From the NCBI GenBank assembly GCA_003133345.1, contig PKXB01000182.1, positions 1-6,095 of the forward strand: DNA of 6,095 nt. The letters are read 5' to 3'. Below, piece after piece: positions 1 through 4,947 of the stretch. The position numbers were made by a program, and so were the translations under genes. Source of the DNA: Hyphomicrobiales bacterium (GTDB lineage: Bacteria; Pseudomonadota; Alphaproteobacteria; Rhizobiales; Xanthobacteraceae). Positions within the stretch are counted from its first letter, which is position 1. The number at the start of each line of letters is the position of its first letter. A model generated the notes under the pieces. It was not told where the DNA came from. It did no database searches and worked only from the letters and a program-made list of their open reading frames with translations.

Positions 1-411
1 TACCGCTTCGAGGCCGGCACGCCGGCGATCGTGCAGGCGATCGGGCTGGCCGCCGCGATCGACTACGTCAATTCCGTCGGCAAATCGCGCATCCGCGGCC
101 ACGAGGGCGCGCTGGTCAACTACGCGCAGGAGCGGCTCGGCGCGATCAATTCGCTGCGCATCATCGGCCAGGCGCCGGACAAGGGCCCGATCGTCTCTTT
201 CGAGATCAAGGGCGCGCATCCGCACGACGTCGCCACCATCATCGACCGCGCCGGCGTGGCGGTACGCGCCGGCACCCATTGCGTGATGCCGTTGCTGACA
301 CGCTTTGGCCTCACCGCCACGTGCCGCGCTTCGTTTGCGATGTACAATACCAAGGACGAGGTAGACGTGCTGGCCGCCTCCTTGGTCAAGGCGCAGGAAT
401 TCTTCGCATGA
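1..411 (+). CDS. sufS: Cysteine desulfurase SufS, C-terminal part (5' end outside window)
   Basis: PLP-dependent cysteine desulfurase of the SUF system. It takes sulfur from L-cysteine as a persulfide, releases alanine, and passes the sulfur on for Fe-S cluster assembly in the cytosol. Only the last 136 codons are present; the family is usually just over 400 residues. The reading frame is open from base 1 and begins with the conserved RFEAGTP motif (fragment residues 2-8). The catalytic cysteine lies in the loop VRAGTHCVMPLL at fragment residue 94 (bases 280-282), matching the VRTGHHCAMP loop of E. coli SufS. The C-terminal TCRASFAMYNT motif (Arg109 of the fragment) is the usual substrate-binding segment. 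The short active-site loop and these motifs indicate the group II (SufS/CsdA) type rather than IscS or NifS. The stop codon overlaps the start of the next gene (ATGA), so the two are translationally coupled. Confidence 0.95.
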   Translation, partial: YRFEAGTPAIVQAIGLAAAIDYVNSVGKSRIRGHEGALVNYAQERLGAINSLRIIGQAPDKGPIVSFEIKGAHPHDVATIIDRAGVAVRAGTHCVMPLLTRFGLTATCRASFAMYNTKDEVDVLAASLVKAQEFFA

Positions 412-824
412 CCGACGACACACCCATGACTGGCAACATGACCGATAATGCCGCGGCGGCGGAAAAGCCGCCGGAAAACGCTACCGTGACCGGCTCCTCC
501 GCGCTGTCGCAGGACGAGCTCAGCCGGCTCACCGACGACATCATCGCCGGCTTGAAGACCGTCTACGACCCGGAAATTCCGGCCGATATCTACGAGATTG
601 GACTGATCTACAAGATCGATATCGGCGACGACCGTTCGGTCAAGATCGATATGTCGCTCACCTCGCCCAATTGCCCGTCGGCGCAGGAACTCCCCATTAT
701 GGTGGAGAATGCGGTCGCCAGCGTGGCGGGCGTGAAGGACGCCAAGGTCGAGGTGGTGTGGGACCCGCCCTGGGATCCGAGCCGGATGTCGGACGAGGCC
801 CGACTCGTGCTCAATATGTGGTGA
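408..824 (+). CDS. sufT: SUF-system Fe-S assembly protein, DUF59/MIP18 family (SufT-like)
   Basis: A 138-residue protein whose core (about residues 36-125) is a DUF59/MIP18 domain, the family that helps mature Fe-S proteins and often sits in suf operons. Visible motifs are the YDPEIPADIYEIGLIY signature (residues 53-68), SPNCPSAQELP carrying the conserved Cys89, and the C-terminal WDPPWDPSRMSDEAR typical of suf-linked members. Residues 1-33 are a polar, Ala/Thr/Asp-rich and probably disordered extension. The start at 408 is chosen because AGGA (395-398) lies 9 bases upstream and the ATG overlaps the sufS stop as ATGA. In-frame ATGs at 426 and 438 have no ribosome binding site. The exact biochemical step is not settled for the family, and a direct role in cluster transfer is inference from context. 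The symbol sufT is used loosely, because many annotations leave this gene unnamed. Confidence 0.92.
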   Translation: MTDDTPMTGNMTDNAAAAEKPPENATVTGSSALSQDELSRLTDDIIAGLKTVYDPEIPADIYEIGLIYKIDIGDDRSVKIDMSLTSPNCPSAQELPIMVENAVASVAGVKDAKVEVVWDPPWDPSRMSDEARLVLNMW

Positions 825-825
825 C

Positions 826-874
826 GCGCATGATCCCGAAAAGTGGGAACCGGTTTTCGGATAAGATCATGCGC
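826..874. repeat. Palindromic intergenic repeat (RIP-like element)
   Basis: A nearly perfect inverted repeat starts 2 bases after the sufT stop. The outer arms GCGCATGATC (826-835) and GATCATGCGC (865-874) pair over 10 bp. The inner arms CCGAAAA (836-842) and TTTTCGG (854-860) pair over 7 bp. There is a 4-base bulge (861-864) and an 11-base loop (843-853). I recall very similar sequences scattered between genes in many Bradyrhizobium and Rhodopseudomonas relatives, which would make this a dispersed repeat copy rather than a gene-specific operator. In the transcript it would form a stable stem-loop between sufT and sufA and could protect the upstream mRNA or trim sufA expression. It has no U-tract, so it does not look like a standard intrinsic terminator. 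Confidence 0.8.
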
Positions 875-924
875 AAGCAAAATGACCTTTAGTTCGCGGG
901 ACTGAAACTACAGATAGAGATCGA

Positions 925-930
925 TGAGGA
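925..930 (+). promoter_or_regulatory. Ribosome binding site that sets the sufA start
   Basis: TGAGGA at 925-930 ends 8 bases before the ATG at 939, an ideal distance. The earlier in-frame ATG at 924 would overlap this site and has only a weak purine run (916-920) close in front of it. This supports 939 as the sufA start. Confidence 0.7.
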
Positions 931-938
931 CTGCCAAT

Positions 939-1322
939 ATGAGCAACTTGGCCACTGCACGACCCCGACCTCAAGTGATGCGGCTCACCGACGCCGCCGC
1001 GCTGCGCATCAAGGACGTGATGGCGCGCGCCGATCGGCCGGTCGCCGGCGTGCGCGTCGGCGTCAAGAACGGCGGCTGCGCCGGCATGGAATACACCATG
1101 GAATATGCCGACGCCGTCAAGCCGACCGACGAGGTGGTCGAGGACAAGGGCGTCAAGATCATGGTCGATCCGAAGGCGGTGCTGTTCCTGCTCGGCACCG
1201 AGATGGACTACAAGGCCGACAAGCTGTCGGCGCAGTTCGTCTTCAACAATCCGAACCAGACCGGCGCTTGCGGCTGCGGCGAATCCGTGCAGCTCTCGCC
1301 GGCTAAGGGCGCGGCGGAATAA
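939..1322 (+). CDS. sufA: A-type Fe-S cluster carrier SufA (HesB/IscA family)
   Basis: A 127-residue A-type carrier that receives Fe-S clusters from the SUF scaffold and delivers them to apoproteins in the cytosol. The three cysteine ligands are present: Cys47 in NGGCAGMEY and Cys111/Cys113 in the C-terminal GACGCGES motif. The remainder, including MRLTDAAALRIKDVM and DPKAVLFLLGTEMDY, fits the HesB/IscA fold over nearly the whole length. An extra 10-15 residues precede the domain. The start at 939 is preferred over 924 (5 residues longer) because of the GAGGA site 8 bases upstream. The gene follows sufT after 114 bases that contain the palindromic repeat. I see no clear promoter there, so it is probably the last gene of the suf operon. 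SufA is chosen over ErpA or IscA because of its neighbours; sequence alone does not separate them firmly. Confidence 0.93.
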   Translation: MSNLATARPRPQVMRLTDAAALRIKDVMARADRPVAGVRVGVKNGGCAGMEYTMEYADAVKPTDEVVEDKGVKIMVDPKAVLFLLGTEMDYKADKLSAQFVFNNPNQTGACGCGESVQLSPAKGAAE

Positions 1323-1325
1323 CTT

Positions 1326-2396
1326 CTACGCGACCTGCATTGCGGTGCCGCCGGCGGTGACTTCGGGGTCGGTCTCGCACATCACGCGGTTGCGGCCGTG
1401 GCGCTTGGCGGCATAGAGGCAACCGTCGGTGCGCTCGATCAGCGATTGCAAGGTGTCGGCCTTGTGCAAGGTCGCAACCCCGATCGAGACCGTCACGCGG
1501 CCGAGATGCTCGCCGGTCGAGCGCTTCATCAGTTCCTTGGTCATCACCGCGCGGCGGATGTGATCGGCCACCGTGATCGCCGAGCGCAGCACCGTGTTCG
1601 GCAGGATGATGGCGAATTCCTCGCCGCCGTAGCGGGCGGTGGTGTCCTGGCCCTTCACGTTCTGCTTCATCGACATCGCGACCAGGCGGAGCACCTGGTC
1701 GCCGGTGAGGTGGCCGAAATTGTCGTTGAAATTCTTGAAATGATCGATGTCGGTCAGCATCAGCGACAGCGCTTCGTTCTTGGCGCGCGCTTCGGCGATG
1801 GCGTTTTCGAGCGTGGTGTCGAAGAACTTGCGGTTGGCGAGCTGGGTCAGCGGGTCGGTCAGGCTTTCGCTGCGCACCGCCTCGAGGTTGGCATGCAGGT
1901 CGAGTATTTCCCGCTTCGAGGCGGTAAGCCGCTCTTCCAGCTTGATGTTGGAGACTTCCATCTCCTTGGCGGTGTGCACCAGGCTTTCGACGATGGTGCG
2001 CAGGCCTTCGCGGTCCTTCGACTGGCCGATCTTTTCCGACATGCCCGCTAGGCTCTCGGTGTAGCTGTTGGCGGAACCGGCGGCGCTGTCGATCATCGAC
2101 ATCACCTGCTCGATCTCGCCCTTGACCTGGCTGCCGACCTCGTCGATCCGCTCGGTCAGCCGCGTCGGCGACAGATAGGTCGCGTAGATGTTCTCCAGAT
2201 TGTTCTCGGCGAGAACGCCGCTGTTCTTGAGCGTCTCGTTGATCCGCTGATTGAGCGAGGGATGATAGCCAGTGGCGTAGGCGTACCAAATCTCGAAATT
2301 GCGCGGCGTGGCTGCCTGGCGCAACGCCTTGATCTGGCCGAGCGCGATCTCCGCGAACGCCATCGTGCGTTCGTGTTCGTCAGCCGCCTCGGCCAT
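1326..2396 (-). CDS. GGDEF-domain diguanylate cyclase with helical N-terminal region
   Basis: A 356-residue soluble protein predicted to make cyclic di-GMP from two GTP. The GGDEF domain runs from about residue 175 to 340. It begins with LTDPLTQLANRKFF (179-192), then has DIDHFKNFNDNFGH with metal ligand Asp216 and nucleotide-contact Asn224, and the signature ARYGGEEF with GGEEF at 257-261. The active site looks intact, so it should be catalytic. The inhibitory site, RxxD in PleD, reads KGQD (248-251). The N-terminal 170 residues are mostly helical: an FEIWYAYATGYHPSLNQRIN segment at about 34-53, then heptad-like stretches at about 80-175 that may form a coiled coil for dimerisation. There is no signal peptide or membrane segment, so it should be cytosolic. 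The start at 2396 has only a GGGGG-type Shine-Dalgarno match. The next Met (residue 12) has none. Its stop lies 3 bases from the sufA stop. What input it senses cannot be told. Confidence 0.94.
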   Translation of the reverse strand: MAEAADEHERTMAFAEIALGQIKALRQAATPRNFEIWYAYATGYHPSLNQRINETLKNSGVLAENNLENIYATYLSPTRLTERIDEVGSQVKGEIEQVMSMIDSAAGSANSYTESLAGMSEKIGQSKDREGLRTIVESLVHTAKEMEVSNIKLEERLTASKREILDLHANLEAVRSESLTDPLTQLANRKFFDTTLENAIAEARAKNEALSLMLTDIDHFKNFNDNFGHLTGDQVLRLVAMSMKQNVKGQDTTARYGGEEFAIILPNTVLRSAITVADHIRRAVMTKELMKRSTGEHLGRVTVSIGVATLHKADTLQSLIERTDGCLYAAKRHGRNRVMCETDPEVTAGGTAMQVA

Positions 2397-2399
2397 CGC

Positions 2400-2429
2400 A
2401 AACCCCCGTCTGCGGGTTTTCTACCCGCA
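2400..2429 (-). promoter_or_regulatory. Two mutually exclusive hairpins in the leader just before the cyclase start
   Basis: On the minus strand, TGCGGGT (2429-2423) pairs perfectly with ACCCGCA (2417-2411) around a 5-base loop. The AAACCC at 2419-2414, which overlaps that downstream arm, can instead pair with GGGTTT (2405-2400), just 3 bases before the ATG. The second pairing would bury the only G-rich Shine-Dalgarno-like stretch. The base pairing is visible in the sequence; a regulatory function is inference, and GC-rich DNA produces such pairs by chance. Confidence 0.35.
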
Positions 2430-2464
2430 AATCCGCACGCGCCGCGGCCCGATTGGCCTCGTCG

Positions 2465-2479
2465 CGTCCCTTGGGGACG
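2465..2479. other. Short inverted repeat in the cyclase-helicase gap
   Basis: CGTCCC (2465-2470) and GGGACG (2474-2479) form a 6-bp perfect stem with a 3-base loop, about 70 bases upstream of the cyclase start. No function can be assigned. I found no convincing -35/-10 pair for the cyclase in 2397-2576, so its promoter remains unlocated. Confidence 0.3.
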
Positions 2480-2511
2480 GTAGGCGCGGGAGGTGAATCA
2501 GCGGTAAATTT

Positions 2512-2561
2512 GGAACCGGTTGCGCCGCAATATTTCGTTGCGGGAGCGGCTTTCCGGTTCC
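2512..2561 (-). terminator. Candidate transcription terminator or 3' stem-loop of the helicase mRNA
   Basis: GGAACCGG (2512-2519) is the exact reverse complement of CCGGTTCC (2554-2561). Between them a second pair, CCGCAA (2525-2530) with TTGCGG (2538-2543), makes an inner hairpin. On the minus strand this structure lies 16 bases after the helicase stop and is followed by AAATTT (2511-2506), only a weak U-tract. A smaller stem, GATAA/TTATC (2562-2566 and 2574-2578), overlaps the stop codon. Position and symmetry suggest a 3'-end structure; Rho-dependent termination is equally possible. Confidence 0.45.
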
Positions 2562-2576
2562 GATAAAGAGCCGTTA

Positions 2577-4004
2577 TCAGGCCTTAAGCGACACCGGGCG
2601 CAACAGGAAGGCGGGCAGGTGGCTGCCGTCGGATTCCTCAGCGTGCTGGGGTTGCGGTTGGGGCTGGGATCGCTGCGGCTGGGGCTGCGGGCGCTGCGGC
2701 TGTGGCTGGTGTAAGTGCTGCGGCTGGGGCCGCGGATGCTGTTCGCTGGCGCGCGCCGGCTCCTGGTCTGGGCGGGATTGCGGTTGGCGCTCGCGGTTGT
2801 GGCCGCGGTTACGGCCGCCGCGATGGCTGCGCTCGCCCTCGCGCGGCCGGCTTTCGCGCGTCTCGCGGCTCTCGGCCGGCGCCGGCTCGCCCATCCAGGG
2901 AATCGAGGTGCCGATCAGCCGCTCGATCGCGGTCACGGCTTTGCTGTCGGCCGGCGATACGATGGTGATGGCGGTGCCGGTGAGGCCGGCGCGGCCGGTG
3001 CGGCCGATGCGGTGGACGTAATCGTCCGGATGATGCGGCACGTCGAAATTGAAGATGTGGCTGACGGCGGGGATATCGAGACCGCGGGCGGCGACATCGG
3101 ATGCGATCAGGAGCTTCGCCTCGCCGTTGCGGAAGGCATCGAGCGCCGCCGTGCGCGCCGATTGATCGAGATCGCCGTGCAGCGCGACGGCGTTGAACTT
3201 GTGCTGCAGCAGCGAGCGGTGCAGTTGCGCGACCTCGCGCTTGCGATTGCAGAACACGATGGCGTTCTTGAAGCTGTCGGCCGAGCGGATCAATCGGCGC
3301 AAGGTCTCGCGCTTGTCGGCCGGATCGCGCCCGGTGGCGACCTGCAACTGGGTGATGGTGGTGACGACGGTGGCGGGCTTGGACACTTCCACCCGCACCG
3401 GATTGTGCAGGAAGGTATCGGCGATGCGCTGAATTTCCGGCGGCATGGTCGCCGTGAAGAACAAGGTCTGGCGCGTGAAGGGCACCAGCTTGCCGATGCG
3501 CTCGATGTCGGGGATGAAGCCCATGTCGAGCATGCGGTCGGCTTCGTCGATGACCAGCAATTCGACGCCGGAGAGCAGCAGGCGGCCGCGTTCGGAATGA
3601 TCGAGCAGCCGACCGGGGGTGGCGATCAGCACGTCGACGCCGCGGGTGAGCTTGGCGTCCTGATCGCCGAACGACACGCCGCCGATGATGAGCGCGACGT
3701 TGAGCTTGTGGTTCTTGCCGTACTTCTCGAAATGTTCGACGACCTGCGCGGCCAATTCGCGCGTCGGCTCGAGGATGAGCGTGCGCGGCATGCGCGCGCG
3801 CGCGCGGCCTTGCTCGAGCATGGTGAGCATCGGTAACACGAAAGCGGCGGTCTTGCCGGTGCCGGTCTGCGCGATGCCGAGCACGTCGCGGCGGGCGAGG
3901 ACGTGCGGGATGGCTTGCTCTTGGATGGGGGTGGGAGTCTTGTAGCCGGCCGATTCAATGGCGGCGAGAACTTTGGCGGATAAGCCAAGATGAGAAAAAG
4001 ACAT
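2577..4004 (-). CDS. rhlE: DEAD-box RNA helicase, RhlE type
   Basis: A 475-residue ATP-dependent RNA helicase that remodels RNA duplexes in the cytosol, with likely roles in ribosome assembly, mRNA decay or cold growth. All core motifs are visible: the Q motif with upstream Phe3 and PTPIQ at 24-28, Walker A AQTGTGKT at 45-52, PTRELA at 80-85, GG at 108-109, TPGR at 129-132, DEAD at 153-156, motif III as TAT (184-186) rather than SAT, AIVFCN at 248-253, ASDVAARGLD at 301-310 and HRIGRTGRAG at 331-340. From about residue 371 the tail is low complexity, first Arg/Glu/Gly-rich, then Gln/Pro-rich (408-453), then a short conserved-looking end, SHLPAFLLRPVSLKA. The start at 4004 is chosen because MSFSHLGLS is the standard beginning of the family. 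A 47-residue longer frame to 4145 runs through the promoter. The ribosome binding site is weak, either TAGG about 4 bases upstream or AGAGG 14 bases upstream. RhlE is preferred over other DEAD types on overall pattern. Confidence 0.95.
   Translation of the reverse strand: MSFSHLGLSAKVLAAIESAGYKTPTPIQEQAIPHVLARRDVLGIAQTGTGKTAAFVLPMLTMLEQGRARARMPRTLILEPTRELAAQVVEHFEKYGKNHKLNVALIIGGVSFGDQDAKLTRGVDVLIATPGRLLDHSERGRLLLSGVELLVIDEADRMLDMGFIPDIERIGKLVPFTRQTLFFTATMPPEIQRIADTFLHNPVRVEVSKPATVVTTITQLQVATGRDPADKRETLRRLIRSADSFKNAIVFCNRKREVAQLHRSLLQHKFNAVALHGDLDQSARTAALDAFRNGEAKLLIASDVAARGLDIPAVSHIFNFDVPHHPDDYVHRIGRTGRAGLTGTAITIVSPADSKAVTAIERLIGTSIPWMGEPAPAESRETRESRPREGERSHRGGRNRGHNRERQPQSRPDQEPARASEQHPRPQPQHLHQPQPQRPQPQPQRSQPQPQPQHAEESDGSHLPAFLLRPVSLKA
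2646..2732 (-). repeat. Degenerate short tandem repeat encoding the Gln/Pro tail of the helicase
   Basis: Plus-strand GCTGCGGCTGGGG occurs at 2672-2684 and again at 2717-2729. CGCTGCGGCTG occurs at 2671-2681 and 2692-2702, 21 bases apart. These units encode the alternating Gln-Pro residues of about 425-453. All spacings keep the frame. Such a tract may expand or contract between strains. Confidence 0.65.
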
Positions 4005-4035
4005 ATAACCTATAATAACCTCTAGTTGGGACCGC

Positions 4036-4051
4036 CCGGCGCCCGCGCCGG
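4036..4051 (-). other. GC-rich hairpin in the helicase leader
   Basis: CCGGCG (4036-4041) and CGCCGG (4046-4051) pair perfectly around a 4-base loop. In the helicase transcript the stem would sit about 31 bases before the start codon, in a leader of roughly 105 bases. It could pause the ribosome or polymerase, or serve in self-regulation by the helicase, but only the pairing itself is seen. Confidence 0.4.
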
Positions 4052-4117
4052 AATTGAAAACGGGTTTCGATGCGCGGGAATGGACGGTCGAATCTTTGTT
4101 CGAAGCCGTTTGACGGG

Positions 4118-4145
4118 AACATAGGCGCGCAGGGGCGAAAGTCAA
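4118..4145 (-). promoter_or_regulatory. Sigma70-like promoter for the helicase gene
   Basis: On the minus strand, TTGACT (4145-4140) matches five of six bases of the -35 consensus. TATGTT (4123-4118) matches four of six -10 bases, and the spacer is 16 bases. Transcription would begin near 4111, giving a leader of about 105 bases before the ATG at 4004. A 5-bp inverted repeat, TCGAA/TTCGA (4088-4092 and 4099-4103), lies just downstream of the predicted start. I see no comparable promoter on the plus strand for the hydrolase. Confidence 0.55.
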
Positions 4146-4167
4146 TGCTACGGCCGTGCAATAAGTC

Positions 4168-4177
4168 GCGTTAACGC
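4168..4177. promoter_or_regulatory. 10-base perfect palindrome upstream of the hydrolase gene
   Basis: GCGTTAACGC at 4168-4177 is a perfect palindrome that ends 29 bases before the hydrolase ATG. Its position fits an operator or part of the promoter region, but it is short and no regulator can be named. Confidence 0.25.
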
Positions 4178-4206
4178 TTAATCTTTTCGCCTATTGGAGT
4201 GTCACA

Positions 4207-4908
4207 ATGGCGCAATCTTTACCTCTTGTTCTGGTGCCCGGCCTGACCTGCACGGCGCGTCTTTATGGCCCGCAAATCGCCGCGCTCTGGCCGTTCGGGC
4301 AGGTGACGGTCGCCGATCACCGGCGTGACGCCGACATGGCCGCGATCGCCGCGCGAATTCTCAAGGATGCGCCGCCGCGTTTCGCGCTCGCCGGTCTGTC
4401 GATGGGCGGCTACATCGCCTTCGCCATGCTGCGGCTGGCGCCCGAGCGCATCGCCAAGCTGGCGTTGCTCGACACTTCGGCACGCCCCGATACGCCGGAG
4501 CAAACCGCAGGGCGCAACACGCAAATCGCCATGGCGCAGTCGGGCCGGTATGGAGAGATTCCGGATCTGTCGATCCCGCGCTATCTGAATGCGAAGCATC
4601 AGCGCGACGAGCGCCTCACGACGATCGTGCGTCAGATGGTGATGGAAACCGGGCCGGAGGCCTTCGTGCGCCAGCTCATGGCGATCATGTCGCGGCCGGA
4701 TTCTCGGCCCTTGCTGGCGTCGATCCGCTGCCCGACCTTAGTGCTGGTCGGCGACGGCGACGTGGCGACGCCGCCGGAACTCAACAAGGAAATCGCCGTT
4801 GGCATCGCCGGCGCCAAGTTCACCGTCGTCCCCGATAGCGGCCATCTCACCACCCTCGAGCAGCCGGAGGCGGTGAACGCGGCGCTCGCTGAATGGCTGG
4901 GCGCTTGA
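4207..4908 (+). CDS. Alpha/beta-fold hydrolase of unknown substrate
   Basis: A 233-residue protein with the alpha/beta hydrolase layout. An N-terminal strand leads into the oxyanion-hole region LVLVPGLTC (7-15). The nucleophile elbow GLSMGG has Ser65. The acid is probably Asp185 in LVGDGDVATPP, and the base is His213 in PDSGHLTTLEQP. These make a complete catalytic triad, so it should be an active esterase, lipase or related hydrolase in the cytosol; there is no signal peptide. The region between strands (about 92-165) would form a small helical cap. The usual DxRGxG loop after strand 4 is replaced by ADHRRDADM, so the protein does not look like the enol-lactonase PcaD despite pobA nearby. 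TTGGAG (4194-4199) lies 7 bases before the ATG and fixes the start. The following methyltransferase gene begins 39 bases after its stop, so the two are probably cotranscribed. The substrate cannot be told from sequence. Confidence 0.88.
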   Translation: MAQSLPLVLVPGLTCTARLYGPQIAALWPFGQVTVADHRRDADMAAIAARILKDAPPRFALAGLSMGGYIAFAMLRLAPERIAKLALLDTSARPDTPEQTAGRNTQIAMAQSGRYGEIPDLSIPRYLNAKHQRDERLTTIVRQMVMETGPEAFVRQLMAIMSRPDSRPLLASIRCPTLVLVGDGDVATPPELNKEIAVGIAGAKFTVVPDSGHLTTLEQPEAVNAALAEWLGA

Positions 4909-4934
4909 ACCAGCGGGCCGGTTGCGCGTTTTAA

Positions 4935-4939
4935 CGGAG
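4935..4939 (+). promoter_or_regulatory. Ribosome binding site that sets the methyltransferase start
   Basis: CGGAG at 4935-4939 lies 8 bases before the ATG at 4948 but only 2 bases before the ATG at 4942. Normal spacing favours 4948, which removes two residues (Met-Thr) from the longer reading. Confidence 0.6.
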
Positions 4940-4947
4940 CCATGACC

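Noticed and set aside
826..874. Calling the palindrome after sufT an intrinsic terminator.
   Set aside because: There is no U-tract on either side, and sufA follows without a visible promoter; a dispersed repeat explains it better.
1398..2051. A 217-residue plus-strand open frame opposite the diguanylate cyclase.
   Set aside because: Mirror of a clear GGDEF gene, no ribosome binding site, and low-complexity Val/Gly/His/Arg composition.
1303..2289. A 328-residue minus-strand frame overlapping the cyclase in another frame.
   Set aside because: Extremely Arg-rich translation with no domain, and it overlaps the end of sufA; it is a frame shadow.
2715..3836. A 373-residue plus-strand open frame opposite the helicase.
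   Set aside because: It is antisense to a helicase with every motif intact, its protein is Ala/Gly/Arg/Asp-rich without any recognisable domain, and long antisense frames are expected in high-GC coding DNA.
4005..4145. N-terminal extension of the helicase to the ATG at 4145.
   Set aside because: The extra 47 residues match nothing in the family, would overlap the -35 and -10 promoter elements, and MSFSHLGLS at 4004 is the canonical start.
4171..4181. Possible CtrA binding site (TTAA...TTAA).
   Set aside because: The two TTAA motifs are 3 bases apart, whereas CtrA sites need about 7.
4207..4908. Assigning the hydrolase as PcaD (3-oxoadipate enol-lactonase) because pobA is nearby.
   Set aside because: It lacks the usual DxRGxG-type loop and is shorter than PcaD; a membrane methyltransferase gene and a promoter-like gap separate it from pobA.
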